DNA of 47,616 bases from UBA11373 sp035291545 (GTDB lineage: Bacteria; Actinomycetota; Acidimicrobiia; Spongiisociales; UBA11373): assembly GCA_035291545.1 (NCBI GenBank), contig DATDRW010000033.1, positions 1 through 47,616 on the forward strand, written 5' to 3'. This document shows, in pieces, positions 7,305 through 15,437 of the stretch. Below the pieces are notes generated by a model, which saw only the letters and a program-made list of their open reading frames with translations, made no database searches and was not told where the DNA came from. Position 1 is the first letter of the stretch. Each line of letters starts with the position of its first letter. The position numbers and the translations under genes were made by a program.

Positions 7305-9805
7305 GCGCCCGCGGATACCTCGCCGCACTCCCGTTCCCTCCGGACCGTTTTCAGATCGAGGCGGCGGACGCCATCGACCGGGGGGCATCGGTGGTCGTCA
7401 CCGCTCCCACCGGATCGGGAAAGACGGTCGTGGCGGAGGCCGCCATCGCGCGAACGCTCGAGATGGGGCAACGCGCCGTGTACACGACACCGCTGAAGGC
7501 GCTCTCCAACCAGAAGTTCGGTGACTTCCGCAGGGTCCACGGCGACGCCGGGGTGGGGTTGCTGACCGGCGACAACTCCATCAACGGGAACGCGCCGATC
7601 GTGGTGATGACCACGGAGGTCCTGCGCAACATGATGTACGCCGAGAGCCCGGATCTCGACGACGTGGGCGTCGTCGTGCTCGACGAGGTCCACTATCTCC
7701 AGGACCCGGAGCGGGGCGGGGTGTGGGAGGAGATCATCGTTCACCTCGATCGGGCCATCCCCCTCGTCTGCCTCTCCGCCACCATCGCCAATGCCGAGGA
7801 GTTCACCGGCTGGATGCGACAACGGCGCGGTGACCTCGCTCTCGTGGTCGAACGGGAGCGCCCGGTGCCTCTGGAGTCGCTGTATCTCGTCCGCGATCGG
7901 TGGGAGAAGGACGGCTTGCGTCTGTTCCCCGTCTTCCACGGCAACCGGCCCAACGAGCGGGTGGCCCGGACGCTCCGCGGAGGTGGACACGGCGGTAGGC
8001 GCTACGGGACGCCGCGGCGGTTCGAGACCGTGGAGTTGCTGCGGCGCAAGGGACTGCTTCCGGCGATCTACTTCATCTTCTCCCGCAAGGGATGCGACGA
8101 CGCCGTCGAGACGGTGGTAGGGCGCGGGCTGCGTCTCACCACCGCCGCCGAGGCCGCGACGATCAAGACCGTGGCGGAGGCGAAGACGCGGCATCTCGCC
8201 CCCACCGATCTGGCGGTCATCGGTTACGACCGTTGGCTCCGGGGCCTGGAGGCGGGAGTGGCTCCGCACCACGCCGGCCTGGTTCCGGCGATGAAGGAGA
8301 CGGTGGAGCAGCTGTTCGCCGGGGGCCTGGTCCGTCTCGTCTTCGCCACCGAGACGCTGGCGCTCGGAATCAACATGCCGGCGCGCTCCGTCGTCCTCGA
8401 GAACCTCAGCAAGTTCACCGGGGAGGGCCACGAGATGCTCCAGCCCGGGGACTACACCCAACTCACCGGACGGGCCGGACGGCGCGGGATCGACGAGGCC
8501 GGCACCGCGGTGATCCTGCACTCGCCGTACGTGGAGTTCGAGAGAGCGGCCGGTATCGCCGGCCGGGGGAGCCATCCTCTGCGCTCCAGCTTCCGGCCCA
8601 CATACAACATGGCGGTGAACCTGGTCGCCAGGTACGACCGCAAGCGGGCCGAGGAAATGCTCGCCGCCTCCTTCGCCGAGTACGCCGACCAACGCCGCCG
8701 GAGTGAGCTCGAGACCGAACTGGAGTCCGACCGGCGGAGTCTGGTCGTGGCGCGATCACGGGCCGAGCATCCCGGCGTCGACGTGTGGGCGGTGATCGAC
8801 GCTCCGCCGCAGAGCCGCCACCGCGCCGTCGCCGAGTTCGCCGCGGCCACGACGGCCGGAGACGTCCTCGAGTGGGAAGAGCCGGGAGGAGCGGTGCGGG
8901 TGGCCGTGGTCGCCCGCGGGACCGGAAAGCGCCCCCGGCTCCTCACCATCTCGGCGCACGCCGAGTTGCGGCGCCTCGCCCCGGAGCGGCTCCCCGACAC
9001 GGTGGCCCGGGTGGGCCGCATCGAGCTTCCCCGACCGTTCCGCCCCCGCGATGCCGCCTACCGTCACCGTGTGGCCGATGCCCTGGCCCGGTTCGCTCCC
9101 GGAGAGCGAGAGGTGCTGCCGACTGTGGCCGACCCCACCGCCGATCCCGAGTTAGCTCCTCATCTCGAGGCGGCTCGGGAAGCGCGCCGACTGGAGCAGT
9201 CCCTGGCGACGCGGGAGAGCAGGGCCGATTCGCTGCCCCCCGGGGTCGTGACCGCCTTCCGCGGGTTGATGGGACTGCTCGAACGCCGTGGGTACGTCAC
9301 CGGCTGGCGGCTCACCGACAAGGGTCAACGGCTGCGCCGCGTGTACAACGAGCTCGATCTCCTCCTCGCCGAGGCGCTCGACCGGGGATGGTTCGAGGCG
9401 CTCGACGGGCCGGAGACCGCCGCCCTCGCCTCGGCGTTCACGTTCGAGCCCCGTCGCGAGTCGGCGGATCTCGAGTGGCCGCCCTCACTGCGGGACGCGG
9501 GTGACCGGCTCATGTTGCTGTGGGAGGAGATCGTCGCCGCCGAGCGTCACGCCCGCGTCCCCACCACGCGTCCCCCCGACCCCGGATTCGCCACCACCGC
9601 CCTCCGCTGGGCGGCAGGCAGCAGCCTGTACGAGATCTTCGCAGACGATGAGACGGCTGCCGTGGGCGACTTCGTGCGCAACTGCCGACAGCTCATCGAC
9701 CTGCTTCGCCAGATCCGCGATCTCGGACCGGAGCCGCCGTCCGGAGTGCGGGCGGCGATCCGCGGACTCGACCGCGGCGTGGTTGCCGCCGCGGGGGCGT
9801 TCTGA
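7301..9805 (+). CDS. helY: HelY, Ski2/Mtr4-like DEVH-box helicase
   Basis: An 834-residue superfamily 2 helicase. Motifs in order: Walker A APTGSGKT (residues 35-42), TTPLKALSNQK, LTGDNSINGNAPI, MTTEVLRNM, the DEVH box (128-131), LSATIAN, then in RecA domain 2 YFIFSRKGCDDAV, HHAGLVPAMKE, FATETLALGINMPA and QLTGRAGRRGID. The C-terminal third resembles the helical DSHCT-type part of Ski2-like RNA helicases. These enzymes unwind RNA during decay and processing; the bacterial substrate is not settled. The GTG start is coupled to tatC by GTGA. Length is somewhat below the ~900 residues of mycobacterial HelY, with no sign of a break. Confidence 0.92.
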   Translation: MSARGYLAALPFPPDRFQIEAADAIDRGASVVVTAPTGSGKTVVAEAAIARTLEMGQRAVYTTPLKALSNQKFGDFRRVHGDAGVGLLTGDNSINGNAPIVVMTTEVLRNMMYAESPDLDDVGVVVLDEVHYLQDPERGGVWEEIIVHLDRAIPLVCLSATIANAEEFTGWMRQRRGDLALVVERERPVPLESLYLVRDRWEKDGLRLFPVFHGNRPNERVARTLRGGGHGGRRYGTPRRFETVELLRRKGLLPAIYFIFSRKGCDDAVETVVGRGLRLTTAAEAATIKTVAEAKTRHLAPTDLAVIGYDRWLRGLEAGVAPHHAGLVPAMKETVEQLFAGGLVRLVFATETLALGINMPARSVVLENLSKFTGEGHEMLQPGDYTQLTGRAGRRGIDEAGTAVILHSPYVEFERAAGIAGRGSHPLRSSFRPTYNMAVNLVARYDRKRAEEMLAASFAEYADQRRRSELETELESDRRSLVVARSRAEHPGVDVWAVIDAPPQSRHRAVAEFAAATTAGDVLEWEEPGGAVRVAVVARGTGKRPRLLTISAHAELRRLAPERLPDTVARVGRIELPRPFRPRDAAYRHRVADALARFAPGEREVLPTVADPTADPELAPHLEAAREARRLEQSLATRESRADSLPPGVVTAFRGLMGLLERRGYVTGWRLTDKGQRLRRVYNELDLLLAEALDRGWFEALDGPETAALASAFTFEPRRESADLEWPPSLRDAGDRLMLLWEEIVAAERHARVPTTRPPDPGFATTALRWAAGSSLYEIFADDETAAVGDFVRNCRQLIDLLRQIRDLGPEPPSGVRAAIRGLDRGVVAAAGAF

Positions 9806-10115
9806 CCCGGGCGGCGGTCGCCCCGCTCCACGGATTCCCGGCTTGAGGTGCCGGTCTTCTCGGGCACCCTGGCGGGCCTCCAGGGACTTCGCCCCGCGCT
9901 CAGGTGGAGCATGCACGAGCGATCCCCGAGGGTCCGTCCCATCAGCGTCGCCGGGTGCCTCATCTGACGACCCCGGTGGCTCGGCCGTCGCCTGCGAGGG
10001 GATCCCGGCGGGCCGCGGCCCCCTTCCGGGTATCGATCGTCCCCGACGCCGCCAGGCCGCTGGCGTAAAAGGCCCGACGGATATACTCCGCCCGCTCTCA
10101 CCCCCGGAAGAGGCC
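9806..10115. other. 310-bp intergenic region with two adjacent hairpins
   Basis: No gene is supported. Two hairpins lie close to the helY stop: GGTGCC 9847-9852 pairs with GGCACC 9863-9868, and CCCTGG 9867-9872 pairs with CCAGGG 9880-9885. They share two bases, so they exclude each other partly. They may end helY transcription or belong to a small RNA. The 3' end of the region holds the promoter and ribosome-binding site of the DUF4193 gene. Confidence 0.4.
10082..10087 (+). promoter_or_regulatory. -10 element for the DUF4193 gene
   Basis: TATACT, the closest match to TATAAT in the window, precedes a leader of about 22 nt that contains a GGAAGAGG ribosome-binding site ending 3 nt before the ATG at 10116. 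A CTGGCG at 10060-10065 is a weak -35 candidate at 16-bp spacing. Confidence 0.55.
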
Positions 10116-10565
10116 ATGTCACCTCCCAAGAACCACGACTTCGCCACCGCCGGTGAGGACTGGGTAGACGACGCCGAGGAGATCAAGGACCTCGAAGAGG
10201 CCGAATTGGACGACGCCGAGTTCGACGCCGAGGAGGTCGACGAGGAGGACCTCGAGGAGATCCTCAAGGAGGAGATCGGCGCGGTCGAGGTGATCGCCCC
10301 CGAGCCAGAGGCCGACGAGGAGAGCGAGGCGCTCGACGAGCTGGAGGCCGAGGAGCTCGACATGCTCACCGCCGACGAGGAAGCGGAGACCCTCCCCGTG
10401 GACGAGGCCGAGGAGATCCGCAAGCTGCGCCGCGAAGCGATCGAACTCGAGGCCCCGGCCGAGACGGCGGGCAAGGGGGAGTTCGTCTGCCAGGGCTGCT
10501 TCCTGGTGAAGCGAACCAGCCAACTCGCCGACAAGCGTCGCAAACTCTGCCGCGACTGTGTCTGA
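10116..10565 (+). CDS. DUF4193 acidic zinc-finger protein
   Basis: A 149-residue protein in two parts. Residues ~15-115 are extremely acidic (runs of Asp/Glu such as EEVDEEDLEEILKEEIG) and probably disordered. The C-terminus EFVCQGCFLVKRTSQL ... LCRDCV carries four Cys in two CxxC pairs and matches the DUF4193 family of actinobacteria, which are small, abundant proteins of unknown role. The strong -10 and good ribosome-binding site suggest high expression. The open frame extends far upstream but without coding character; the ATG at 10116 is the first residue of the conserved layout. Its end overlaps the following GNAT gene by 8 bp. A transcription-associated role has been guessed for such proteins, but nothing here proves it. 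Confidence 0.8.
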   Translation: MSPPKNHDFATAGEDWVDDAEEIKDLEEAELDDAEFDAEEVDEEDLEEILKEEIGAVEVIAPEPEADEESEALDELEAEELDMLTADEEAETLPVDEAEEIRKLRREAIELEAPAETAGKGEFVCQGCFLVKRTSQLADKRRKLCRDCV

Positions 10566-11052
10566 CCACCCGGTGACCGGCCGGGCCACCGCACGCCTCG
10601 CATCCGGGAGGGACCTCCCCGACCTGGAGCGCCTCTATCGCCTCCTTGCCGCCGAGATGGAGGCTCTCCGCCCGGTGTGGCCGCTCACCGACGGCCTTCC
10701 GGAGCCCGCCGCCGGGGCGTTGGAGCGCATGCTGGGCGCAGCCGACTGGAGATTGATCCTCGGACTCCTCGAGAGCACCCCGGTGGGTTACCTGGCCTGG
10801 CGCGACGAGCCGATGCTGCCGCAGGCGGGAGGGGAGCGGATCGCCGCGGTGCGATACCTCTTCACCGAGCCGGAGGCACGGCACGTCGGCGTCGGCGAGG
10901 CGATGGTCTCGCTCTACCTCGATGAGGCGATGGCCCGCGGGTTCCGCCGCTTCGACGCCCACCTGTCTCCCGGCCATCGCGAGGCGAAGAACTTCTTCGA
11001 GTCGAACGGATTCAAGGCGCGGTCGATCGTGATGTACCGGGACGACACCTGA
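10558..11052 (+). CDS. GNAT-family N-acetyltransferase
   Basis: A 164-residue single-domain acetyltransferase. The central strand VRYLFTEPEARHVGVGEAMV is the acetyl-CoA-binding motif A (here RHVGVGEA in place of the common Q/RxxGxG/A), and the C-terminal HREAKNFFESNGFKARSIVM is the usual motif B. The substrate cannot be read from sequence. The GTG start at 10558 lies inside the last codons of the DUF4193 gene (8-bp overlap) and the stop shares one base with the next gene, so it is inside an operon running to the M20 peptidase. Confidence 0.85.
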   Translation: MSDHPVTGRATARLASGRDLPDLERLYRLLAAEMEALRPVWPLTDGLPEPAAGALERMLGAADWRLILGLLESTPVGYLAWRDEPMLPQAGGERIAAVRYLFTEPEARHVGVGEAMVSLYLDEAMARGFRRFDAHLSPGHREAKNFFESNGFKARSIVMYRDDT

Positions 11053-11423
11053 TGGCGCGAGTCGACGAGCGCCCGTTTGTGAGCCGCCGGTTCCACACCG
11101 GCGAGCTACCCGCAACGCCCCAGCGCGACTACCGGATCGGAGCCGCCTCCTGGGTCGAGGCTCCGGAGCCGGTCCTGACCCTCGGAGACCCGCTGGGCGA
11201 GCCCGTCGAATACAAGCGGCGCATCGGCCGGTTCCTGCTGTGGCGAGCGGGACCGCCGATCGGCGAGGCGCGCTATCTGGCCGTCGACCCCGACTCGGGC
11301 CTGTCCTTCGGTTTCGACCTCCACGGCAGGCAAGGCGATGGGAATGGGGCCGACGGCCGGCACCACACCCGATTCCGCACCTGGAAGGAATCCCTGCTCG
11401 CGGCGTCGGGAGGCGCAACATGA
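11052..11423 (+). CDS. Conserved-looking protein of unknown function
   Basis: A 123-residue soluble protein with no domain I recognise. It has a mixed beta-like first half (RRIGRFLLWRAG, EARYLAVDPDSGLSFGFDLH) and a His/Gly/Asp-rich C-terminal part. The TGATG overlap with the GNAT gene upstream and ATGA with the peptidase downstream make it part of the same operon and support it as a translated gene. No signal peptide or membrane helix is seen. Confidence 0.65.
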   Translation: MARVDERPFVSRRFHTGELPATPQRDYRIGAASWVEAPEPVLTLGDPLGEPVEYKRRIGRFLLWRAGPPIGEARYLAVDPDSGLSFGFDLHGRQGDGNGADGRHHTRFRTWKESLLAASGGAT

Positions 11424-12751
11424 TCGCAGCCGGAGAGGTCGCCGAACTCCTCCAGCAGCTCATCCGGAATGCCTGCGTCAACGACGGCACACCGGGATCG
11501 GGCGGCGAGATCCGGTCCGCCGACTCTCTGGACGAATTCCTCGGCATCGAGGGGGAGCGGCGCGAGCCGCATCCCGGGCGGGTGAGTGTCGTCTACCGCC
11601 TCCCCGGGGCGAGGCGGGCGCCGACCCTCACCTTCATGGGGCACACCGACGTCGTCCCGGTGAGTCGCGAGGGCTGGACGGTCGACCCCTTCGCCGGGGA
11701 GCGCCGCGACGGGTTCGTGTGGGGGCGGGGCGCCATCGACATGCTCAATCAGACCGCCGCCATGGCCTGTGTGTTCAAGCGGTTCGCCTCCGGCAGCCTG
11801 CGCTACCCGGGGGATCTCGTGTTCCTCGCCGTGGCCGACGAGGAGGCGGGCGGACGACTCGGGGCCCGCTGGCTGGTCGAGGATCACTGGCCGCTGGTGG
11901 CGAGCGACTACCTGCTCACCGAGATCGGCACCCCGGCGCTGCTCGGTCGCAGCGGTCCCGGCGTGCCCGTCACCGTCGCCGAGAAGGGACTCCAATGGAG
12001 ACGGCTCCACACGCGGGGAGCCTCCGGCCACGGCAGCCAGCCCTATGCCACCGACAACGCGCTCGTGAGGGTGGCCGACGCCGTATCCACACTGGTGGCG
12101 AACCCGCCGGGTCCGCACATCACCGACGAGTGGCGGCGTTTCGTGTCCGCCTGGGATCCCCCGGAGGAGCTTGCCGCCGACCTGGTTGACGCCGACCATA
12201 TCGACGCCGCGATCGATCGACTCGCCGTCCACGACGTGGGACTCGCCAGGTGGGTGCACGCCTGCACCCACCTCACGGTGAGCCCGAACGTGATGCACGC
12301 CGGGATCAAGGCCAATGTGATCGCCGACCGAGCGGAGGCGCAGATCGACGTCCGCTCTCTCCCCGGACAGGACGAGACCGATGTGACGGATCACTTCCGG
12401 AAGGCGATCGGACCCGGCTTCGACGAGCTCGGCTATGAAGTCGTCGAGGCCTCGGCAGCGAACGGTTCGCCCCCGGAAGGACCGCTGTGGGATGCGATCT
12501 CTGCAGCGACGGGCGAGGTCGCCCCGGGCAGCCATCTCATACCCGCCATGATCCCGATCGGCACCGATGCCCGCTTCTTCCGGCGCCGGGGGACGGTGGC
12601 CTACGGCGTCGGGCTCTTCGACGATCGCGTGGGCTTCGGCGACTTTCTGCGGATGTTCCACGGCCACGACGAGCGGGTGAGCGAGGCGTCCTTGGGGATG
12701 ACCGCCGACCTGTACCTCCGCACGGTGGAGAGGCTCGCAGCCCAGGTCTAG
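11420..12751 (+). CDS. M20-family metallopeptidase (ArgE/DapE/CPG2-like)
   Basis: A 443-residue di-zinc hydrolase. The zinc and catalytic residues fall in the expected order: MGHTDVVP (H75 metal ligand, D77), WGRGAIDM (bridging D107), VADEEAGG (E141 catalytic base, E142 ligand), then TEIGTP and the late FHGHDERV that supplies the last His. A lid/dimerisation insert carries RGASGHGSQPY. The family cleaves N-acyl amino acids or small peptides; this longer form resembles the YgeY/dipeptidase-like group, but the substrate is open. The ATG at 11420 couples to the preceding gene. The TAG stop shares CTAG with the stop of the convergent DUF1015 gene. Confidence 0.88.
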   Translation: MIAAGEVAELLQQLIRNACVNDGTPGSGGEIRSADSLDEFLGIEGERREPHPGRVSVVYRLPGARRAPTLTFMGHTDVVPVSREGWTVDPFAGERRDGFVWGRGAIDMLNQTAAMACVFKRFASGSLRYPGDLVFLAVADEEAGGRLGARWLVEDHWPLVASDYLLTEIGTPALLGRSGPGVPVTVAEKGLQWRRLHTRGASGHGSQPYATDNALVRVADAVSTLVANPPGPHITDEWRRFVSAWDPPEELAADLVDADHIDAAIDRLAVHDVGLARWVHACTHLTVSPNVMHAGIKANVIADRAEAQIDVRSLPGQDETDVTDHFRKAIGPGFDELGYEVVEASAANGSPPEGPLWDAISAATGEVAPGSHLIPAMIPIGTDARFFRRRGTVAYGVGLFDDRVGFGDFLRMFHGHDERVSEASLGMTADLYLRTVERLAAQV

Positions 12752-13734
12752 TGCCCCGTCGCCCGCACCACCAGGCCCCGCACCGGCTTGGGACGGAACC
12801 GCGAGCCTTTGGGCGGGAGCAGCGTGCCCGCCTCGGCCGCGGCGAACACCGCATCGATCCGAACCCGGGGGAGCAGCAGCGCGGCGTCGCCGGAGCCGAT
12901 CGATGCCCTCACCCCCGCCGGAGTCGAGAAGTGCTCCACCCGGTCCTGGGTCATCCCGATCAGCGGATAGAGCAGTCGCACCGCCACCGCCGAGCCGATC
13001 GTGCGCAGCGCCGGGGGCACCGAGGCGAGCGCCTCGGGCCTCGGTTTGAGCAGCAGGGGGGAGCCCCGGGGCCCGACCCACACGATGCCGTCCACCCGCG
13101 GCGCAGGGCGGGAGATCTCGGTGACCTCGAACACTTCCCGGGCGGTGCGGGGGAGCGGCCCGGCACCGATCAGACGGCGCTGGAATGCCTCGGCGCGGAG
13201 GCCCCTGCCGCCGTCGCCGACCACGAGGGTCATCGCGTCGGCGCCCGGCCCCCGCTCCCGGATCGCCGACCGCCGGCGATGGTGCCCGTCGGCGAGCACG
13301 AGTGCGCCGAGATCGATCGGCCCGGGATGACGCACCGGGACCAGCCGATGGACGAGTGACCCGTAGCGCACGGTGCTCGCCCTCCCCACCGCGGGGAGCA
13401 CGGGGAGTGGGCGACGGGTGATGGCCAGAAGCGGGCGGATCTCCAGGTCGGGCGCCGCCTTGTCCTCGGCATCCCGGATCGTCTCCTCGTGGGGCAGCAG
13501 CGAGTCAAGCCCGACGAGGCCGACGAGGCCCGAGGTGATGGGCCCGGCGGCACCCCCGATGGTGTATCGATAGAGCGAGGGACCCGTGAATCGGAAGAAG
13601 CCCATCTCCGGGATCGGCGGTGTCGACTGGTACCGTGCCGCGGCATCCCGCAGCACCCGCGACCTGGCGGCGGCCTCGGCCCGGGTGATGGGATCCCGCC
13701 CGGCGGGGACGTGTGCGGAGAACGGAGCGAGCAT
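12748..13734 (-). CDS. DUF1015 family protein
   Basis: A 328-residue protein. FFRFTGPSLYRYTIGG, GLVGLVGLDSLLPHEETI, ALVLADGHHRRRSA and the C-terminal LLPPKGSRFRPKPVRG match the DUF1015 pattern; the family is widespread, with unknown biochemical activity, and the HHRR motif is its most conserved part. It is shorter than the usual ~400 residues. The start chosen is the ATG at 13734; an extended frame to 13890 would only read antisense through the HAD gene. Both of its ends are interlocked with neighbours: its start shares CATG with the HAD start and its stop shares CTAG with the M20 stop. Confidence 0.8.
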   Translation of the reverse strand: MLAPFSAHVPAGRDPITRAEAAARSRVLRDAAARYQSTPPIPEMGFFRFTGPSLYRYTIGGAAGPITSGLVGLVGLDSLLPHEETIRDAEDKAAPDLEIRPLLAITRRPLPVLPAVGRASTVRYGSLVHRLVPVRHPGPIDLGALVLADGHHRRRSAIRERGPGADAMTLVVGDGGRGLRAEAFQRRLIGAGPLPRTAREVFEVTEISRPAPRVDGIVWVGPRGSPLLLKPRPEALASVPPALRTIGSAVAVRLLYPLIGMTQDRVEHFSTPAGVRASIGSGDAALLLPRVRIDAVFAAAEAGTLLPPKGSRFRPKPVRGLVVRATGH

Positions 13735-14530
13735 GGGCAGTCGTGTTGTAGCGTCGCCGCCGCCGCCGAGCAACGTGGTGCTCGACGTCGACGGATGTCT
13801 CACCATCGGCGGGGCTGCCGTTCCCGGGGCATCCGAGGCGCTCCGGTCGATCCAGCGGCTCGGGATCCGATGCGTCATCGCCACCAACAACTCGACCCGG
13901 AGCCCGCATCACGTGGCGCGGCGCCTGGGCACCGTGCTCGGCGTCGCCGTCCCCCCGGAGTCCGTAGTGACCTCGGCGATGGCGGCGGTTTCGCTCCTCG
14001 GACCGGAGCACGATCCGGCCCTGGTCATCGGCGAGGAGGGCATCCGGACGGCACTGGCCGAAGCCGGGATCGCGGCGACCGACGATGCCGACGCGGCACG
14101 CAGCGTGATCGTTGGTCTCGATCGCCGCTTCGACTACGACACCCTCAGCCGGGCGGCTCGAGCCGCTGCCTCGGGCGCCGCCCTCATCGCCACCAACGAC
14201 GACCCGACGTTCCCGTCCGTTGGACCCGACGTTCCCGGCGCCGGTGCGCTCCTTGCCGCGGTCGAGGCCGCCTCGGGACAAAGGGCCACGGTGGCCGGCA
14301 AGCCGCACGCGGCGATGATGCGTTGCGTCGCCGCCCTTCTCGACCCGGGCGTAACGTGGATGGTGGGCGATCGGGCCGAGACCGATGTCGCCTTTGCCCG
14401 GGCCGGGGGTTGGTTCGCGGTCCTCGTCCTGTCCGGGATCACCGTCGCGGCCGATCTGATCACCGAGCAGTGGACGCCGGACCTCGTCATCCCCTCGGTG
14501 GCCGACCTCCCCGCACTGCTCGGTCAGTAG
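13733..14530 (+). CDS. HAD-superfamily IIA phosphatase (NagD/Rv1692-like)
   Basis: A 265-residue hydrolase. Motif I is VLDVDGCLTIGG (nucleophile D18, D20), motif II is ATNNSTRSP, the C2-type cap follows, the motif III Lys is in GKPHAAM and motif IV is MVGDRAETDVAFA. Its position before a small gene and tlyA-nadK-recN equals that of M. tuberculosis Rv1692, described as a glycerol-3-phosphate phosphatase, so phospholipid glycerol recycling is a reasonable guess. GGAG precedes ATG 13733 at proper spacing; a GTG at 13775 is a weaker alternative. The gene is head-to-head with DUF1015 and its 3' end overlaps the convergent rhomboid gene by 7 bp. Confidence 0.88.
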   Translation: MGSRVVASPPPPSNVVLDVDGCLTIGGAAVPGASEALRSIQRLGIRCVIATNNSTRSPHHVARRLGTVLGVAVPPESVVTSAMAAVSLLGPEHDPALVIGEEGIRTALAEAGIAATDDADAARSVIVGLDRRFDYDTLSRAARAAASGAALIATNDDPTFPSVGPDVPGAGALLAAVEAASGQRATVAGKPHAAMMRCVAALLDPGVTWMVGDRAETDVAFARAGGWFAVLVLSGITVAADLITEQWTPDLVIPSVADLPALLGQ

Positions 14531-15258
14531 GCCGCGGCGGGGACGCCGCCGACGCGGGCGAGGAGCCGGTCGCGCAGCAGGAGCGTGACGGCGGCACCGA
14601 AGACAAACCCGGCCACGTGGGCCTGCCAGGCGATCCCGGATGCCTCTCCGACGAAGAGGAACTGGCTGGCGAACCAGAGGCCGAGGTATGCGACCGACGG
14701 TATCGCCACCGCCCGGATGAACACCAGCGTCAGGACCAGGTGGCGGGGGAACAGGATCAGGTAGGCCCCCATCACGCCGGCGATCGCCCCCGAGGCGCCG
14801 ACCAGCGGCACCGTGGTCTCGGGTTCGAGCAGTACGAAGCCGGCGGTGGCTGCGATCCCGGCGGCCACGTAGAACAGGGCGAACGCCAGGTGCCCGTAGG
14901 CCTCCTCGACGTTGTTCCCGAAGATCCACATGCTCCACATGTTGAACAGGATGTGGGCGAACCCGGCGTGGAGGAACATCGACACCACCACGGCGAGCCA
15001 GACATTCTTGTTCGGGAACGGTTGATCCCCCTGGCGCCGGTCGAGACACACCCCGGAACCGATCTCGAAGGTGTCGAGCGGCGCCCCGGTGGTCAACTCG
15101 CAGGCGATGGCGGCGTTGCGGTAGGCGAATTCGTCCGCAGCCGGCGAGGCGCTGGGCTGGACGACGGCCAGGACCGCCACGTTGACACCGATGATCGCCC
15201 AGGTGACGAGCGGCCGGATCAGGGTCGGGTTGACGTCACGGATCGGAAGCAATGGCAC
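14524..15258 (-). CDS. Rhomboid-family intramembrane serine protease
   Basis: A 244-residue membrane protein with an N-terminal PIRDVNPTLIRPLVTW segment and about six to seven hydrophobic helices. The catalytic Ser is S156 in VGASGAIAGVMGAY and the catalytic His is H214 in WQAHVAGFVFGAA; SMFLHAGFAHILFNMWSMWIF is the conserved helix-2 region with the His/Asn residues of the oxyanion site. A soluble insert between helix 1 and helix 2 (residues ~35-85) contains Cys53 and Cys71 and probably lies outside the membrane. The start is GTG 15258, preceded by AGGA. Substrates are unknown. It is convergent with the HAD gene. Confidence 0.92.
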   Translation of the reverse strand: MPLLPIRDVNPTLIRPLVTWAIIGVNVAVLAVVQPSASPAADEFAYRNAAIACELTTGAPLDTFEIGSGVCLDRRQGDQPFPNKNVWLAVVVSMFLHAGFAHILFNMWSMWIFGNNVEEAYGHLAFALFYVAAGIAATAGFVLLEPETTVPLVGASGAIAGVMGAYLILFPRHLVLTLVFIRAVAIPSVAYLGLWFASQFLFVGEASGIAWQAHVAGFVFGAAVTLLLRDRLLARVGGVPAAAY

Positions 15259-15290
15259 ATCCTGTCGCCGCGGATGGGGATAATGCCCCC

Positions 15291-15437
15291 ATGGATCATA
15301 CGCCCGTCGATTCGCTCCTCCCCGCCCTCGAGGCCGCCGATCCGGCCGAGGCCGCCGACCTTGCTGATGCCATCGTGGATCGGCTGGGGGCGGCCCTCGA
15401 AGAAGAGGCCGAGGGTGCCGACGCGCCGCAGGCTTGA
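15291..15437 (+). CDS. Small acidic Ala-rich protein upstream of tlyA (Rv1693 position)
   Basis: A 48-residue protein starting at ATG 15291, rich in Ala, Asp and Glu and predicted to be one or two helices (LLPALEAADPAEAADLADAI). A GATAAT hexamer at 15279-15284 stands exactly 6 nt before the start, the leaderless geometry seen for other genes here. M. tuberculosis has a similarly small gene, Rv1693, in the same place between the HAD phosphatase and tlyA. Its last 23 bases overlap the tlyA start, so it may serve mainly to couple tlyA translation. Function unknown. Confidence 0.55.
   Translation: MDHTPVDSLLPALEAADPAEAADLADAIVDRLGAALEEEAEGADAPQA

Noticed and set aside
9288..10115. Upstream extension of the DUF4193 frame into helY
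   Set aside because: Ser/Arg/Pro-rich reading typical of a wrong frame; promoter and ribosome-binding site before ATG 10116 fit the short form.
11273..13081. 602-codon minus-strand open frame across the M20 gene
   Set aside because: It is antisense to the M20 peptidase, which has complete catalytic motifs, and it reads as His/Gly/Asp/Arg-rich sequence typical of the complementary frame in GC-rich DNA.
13489..15414. Long upstream extension of the tlyA frame
   Set aside because: The extension is antisense to the rhomboid gene and overlaps the HAD gene; its sequence is low-complexity Arg/Gly/Asp. The S4 domain of TlyA begins just after GTG 15415.
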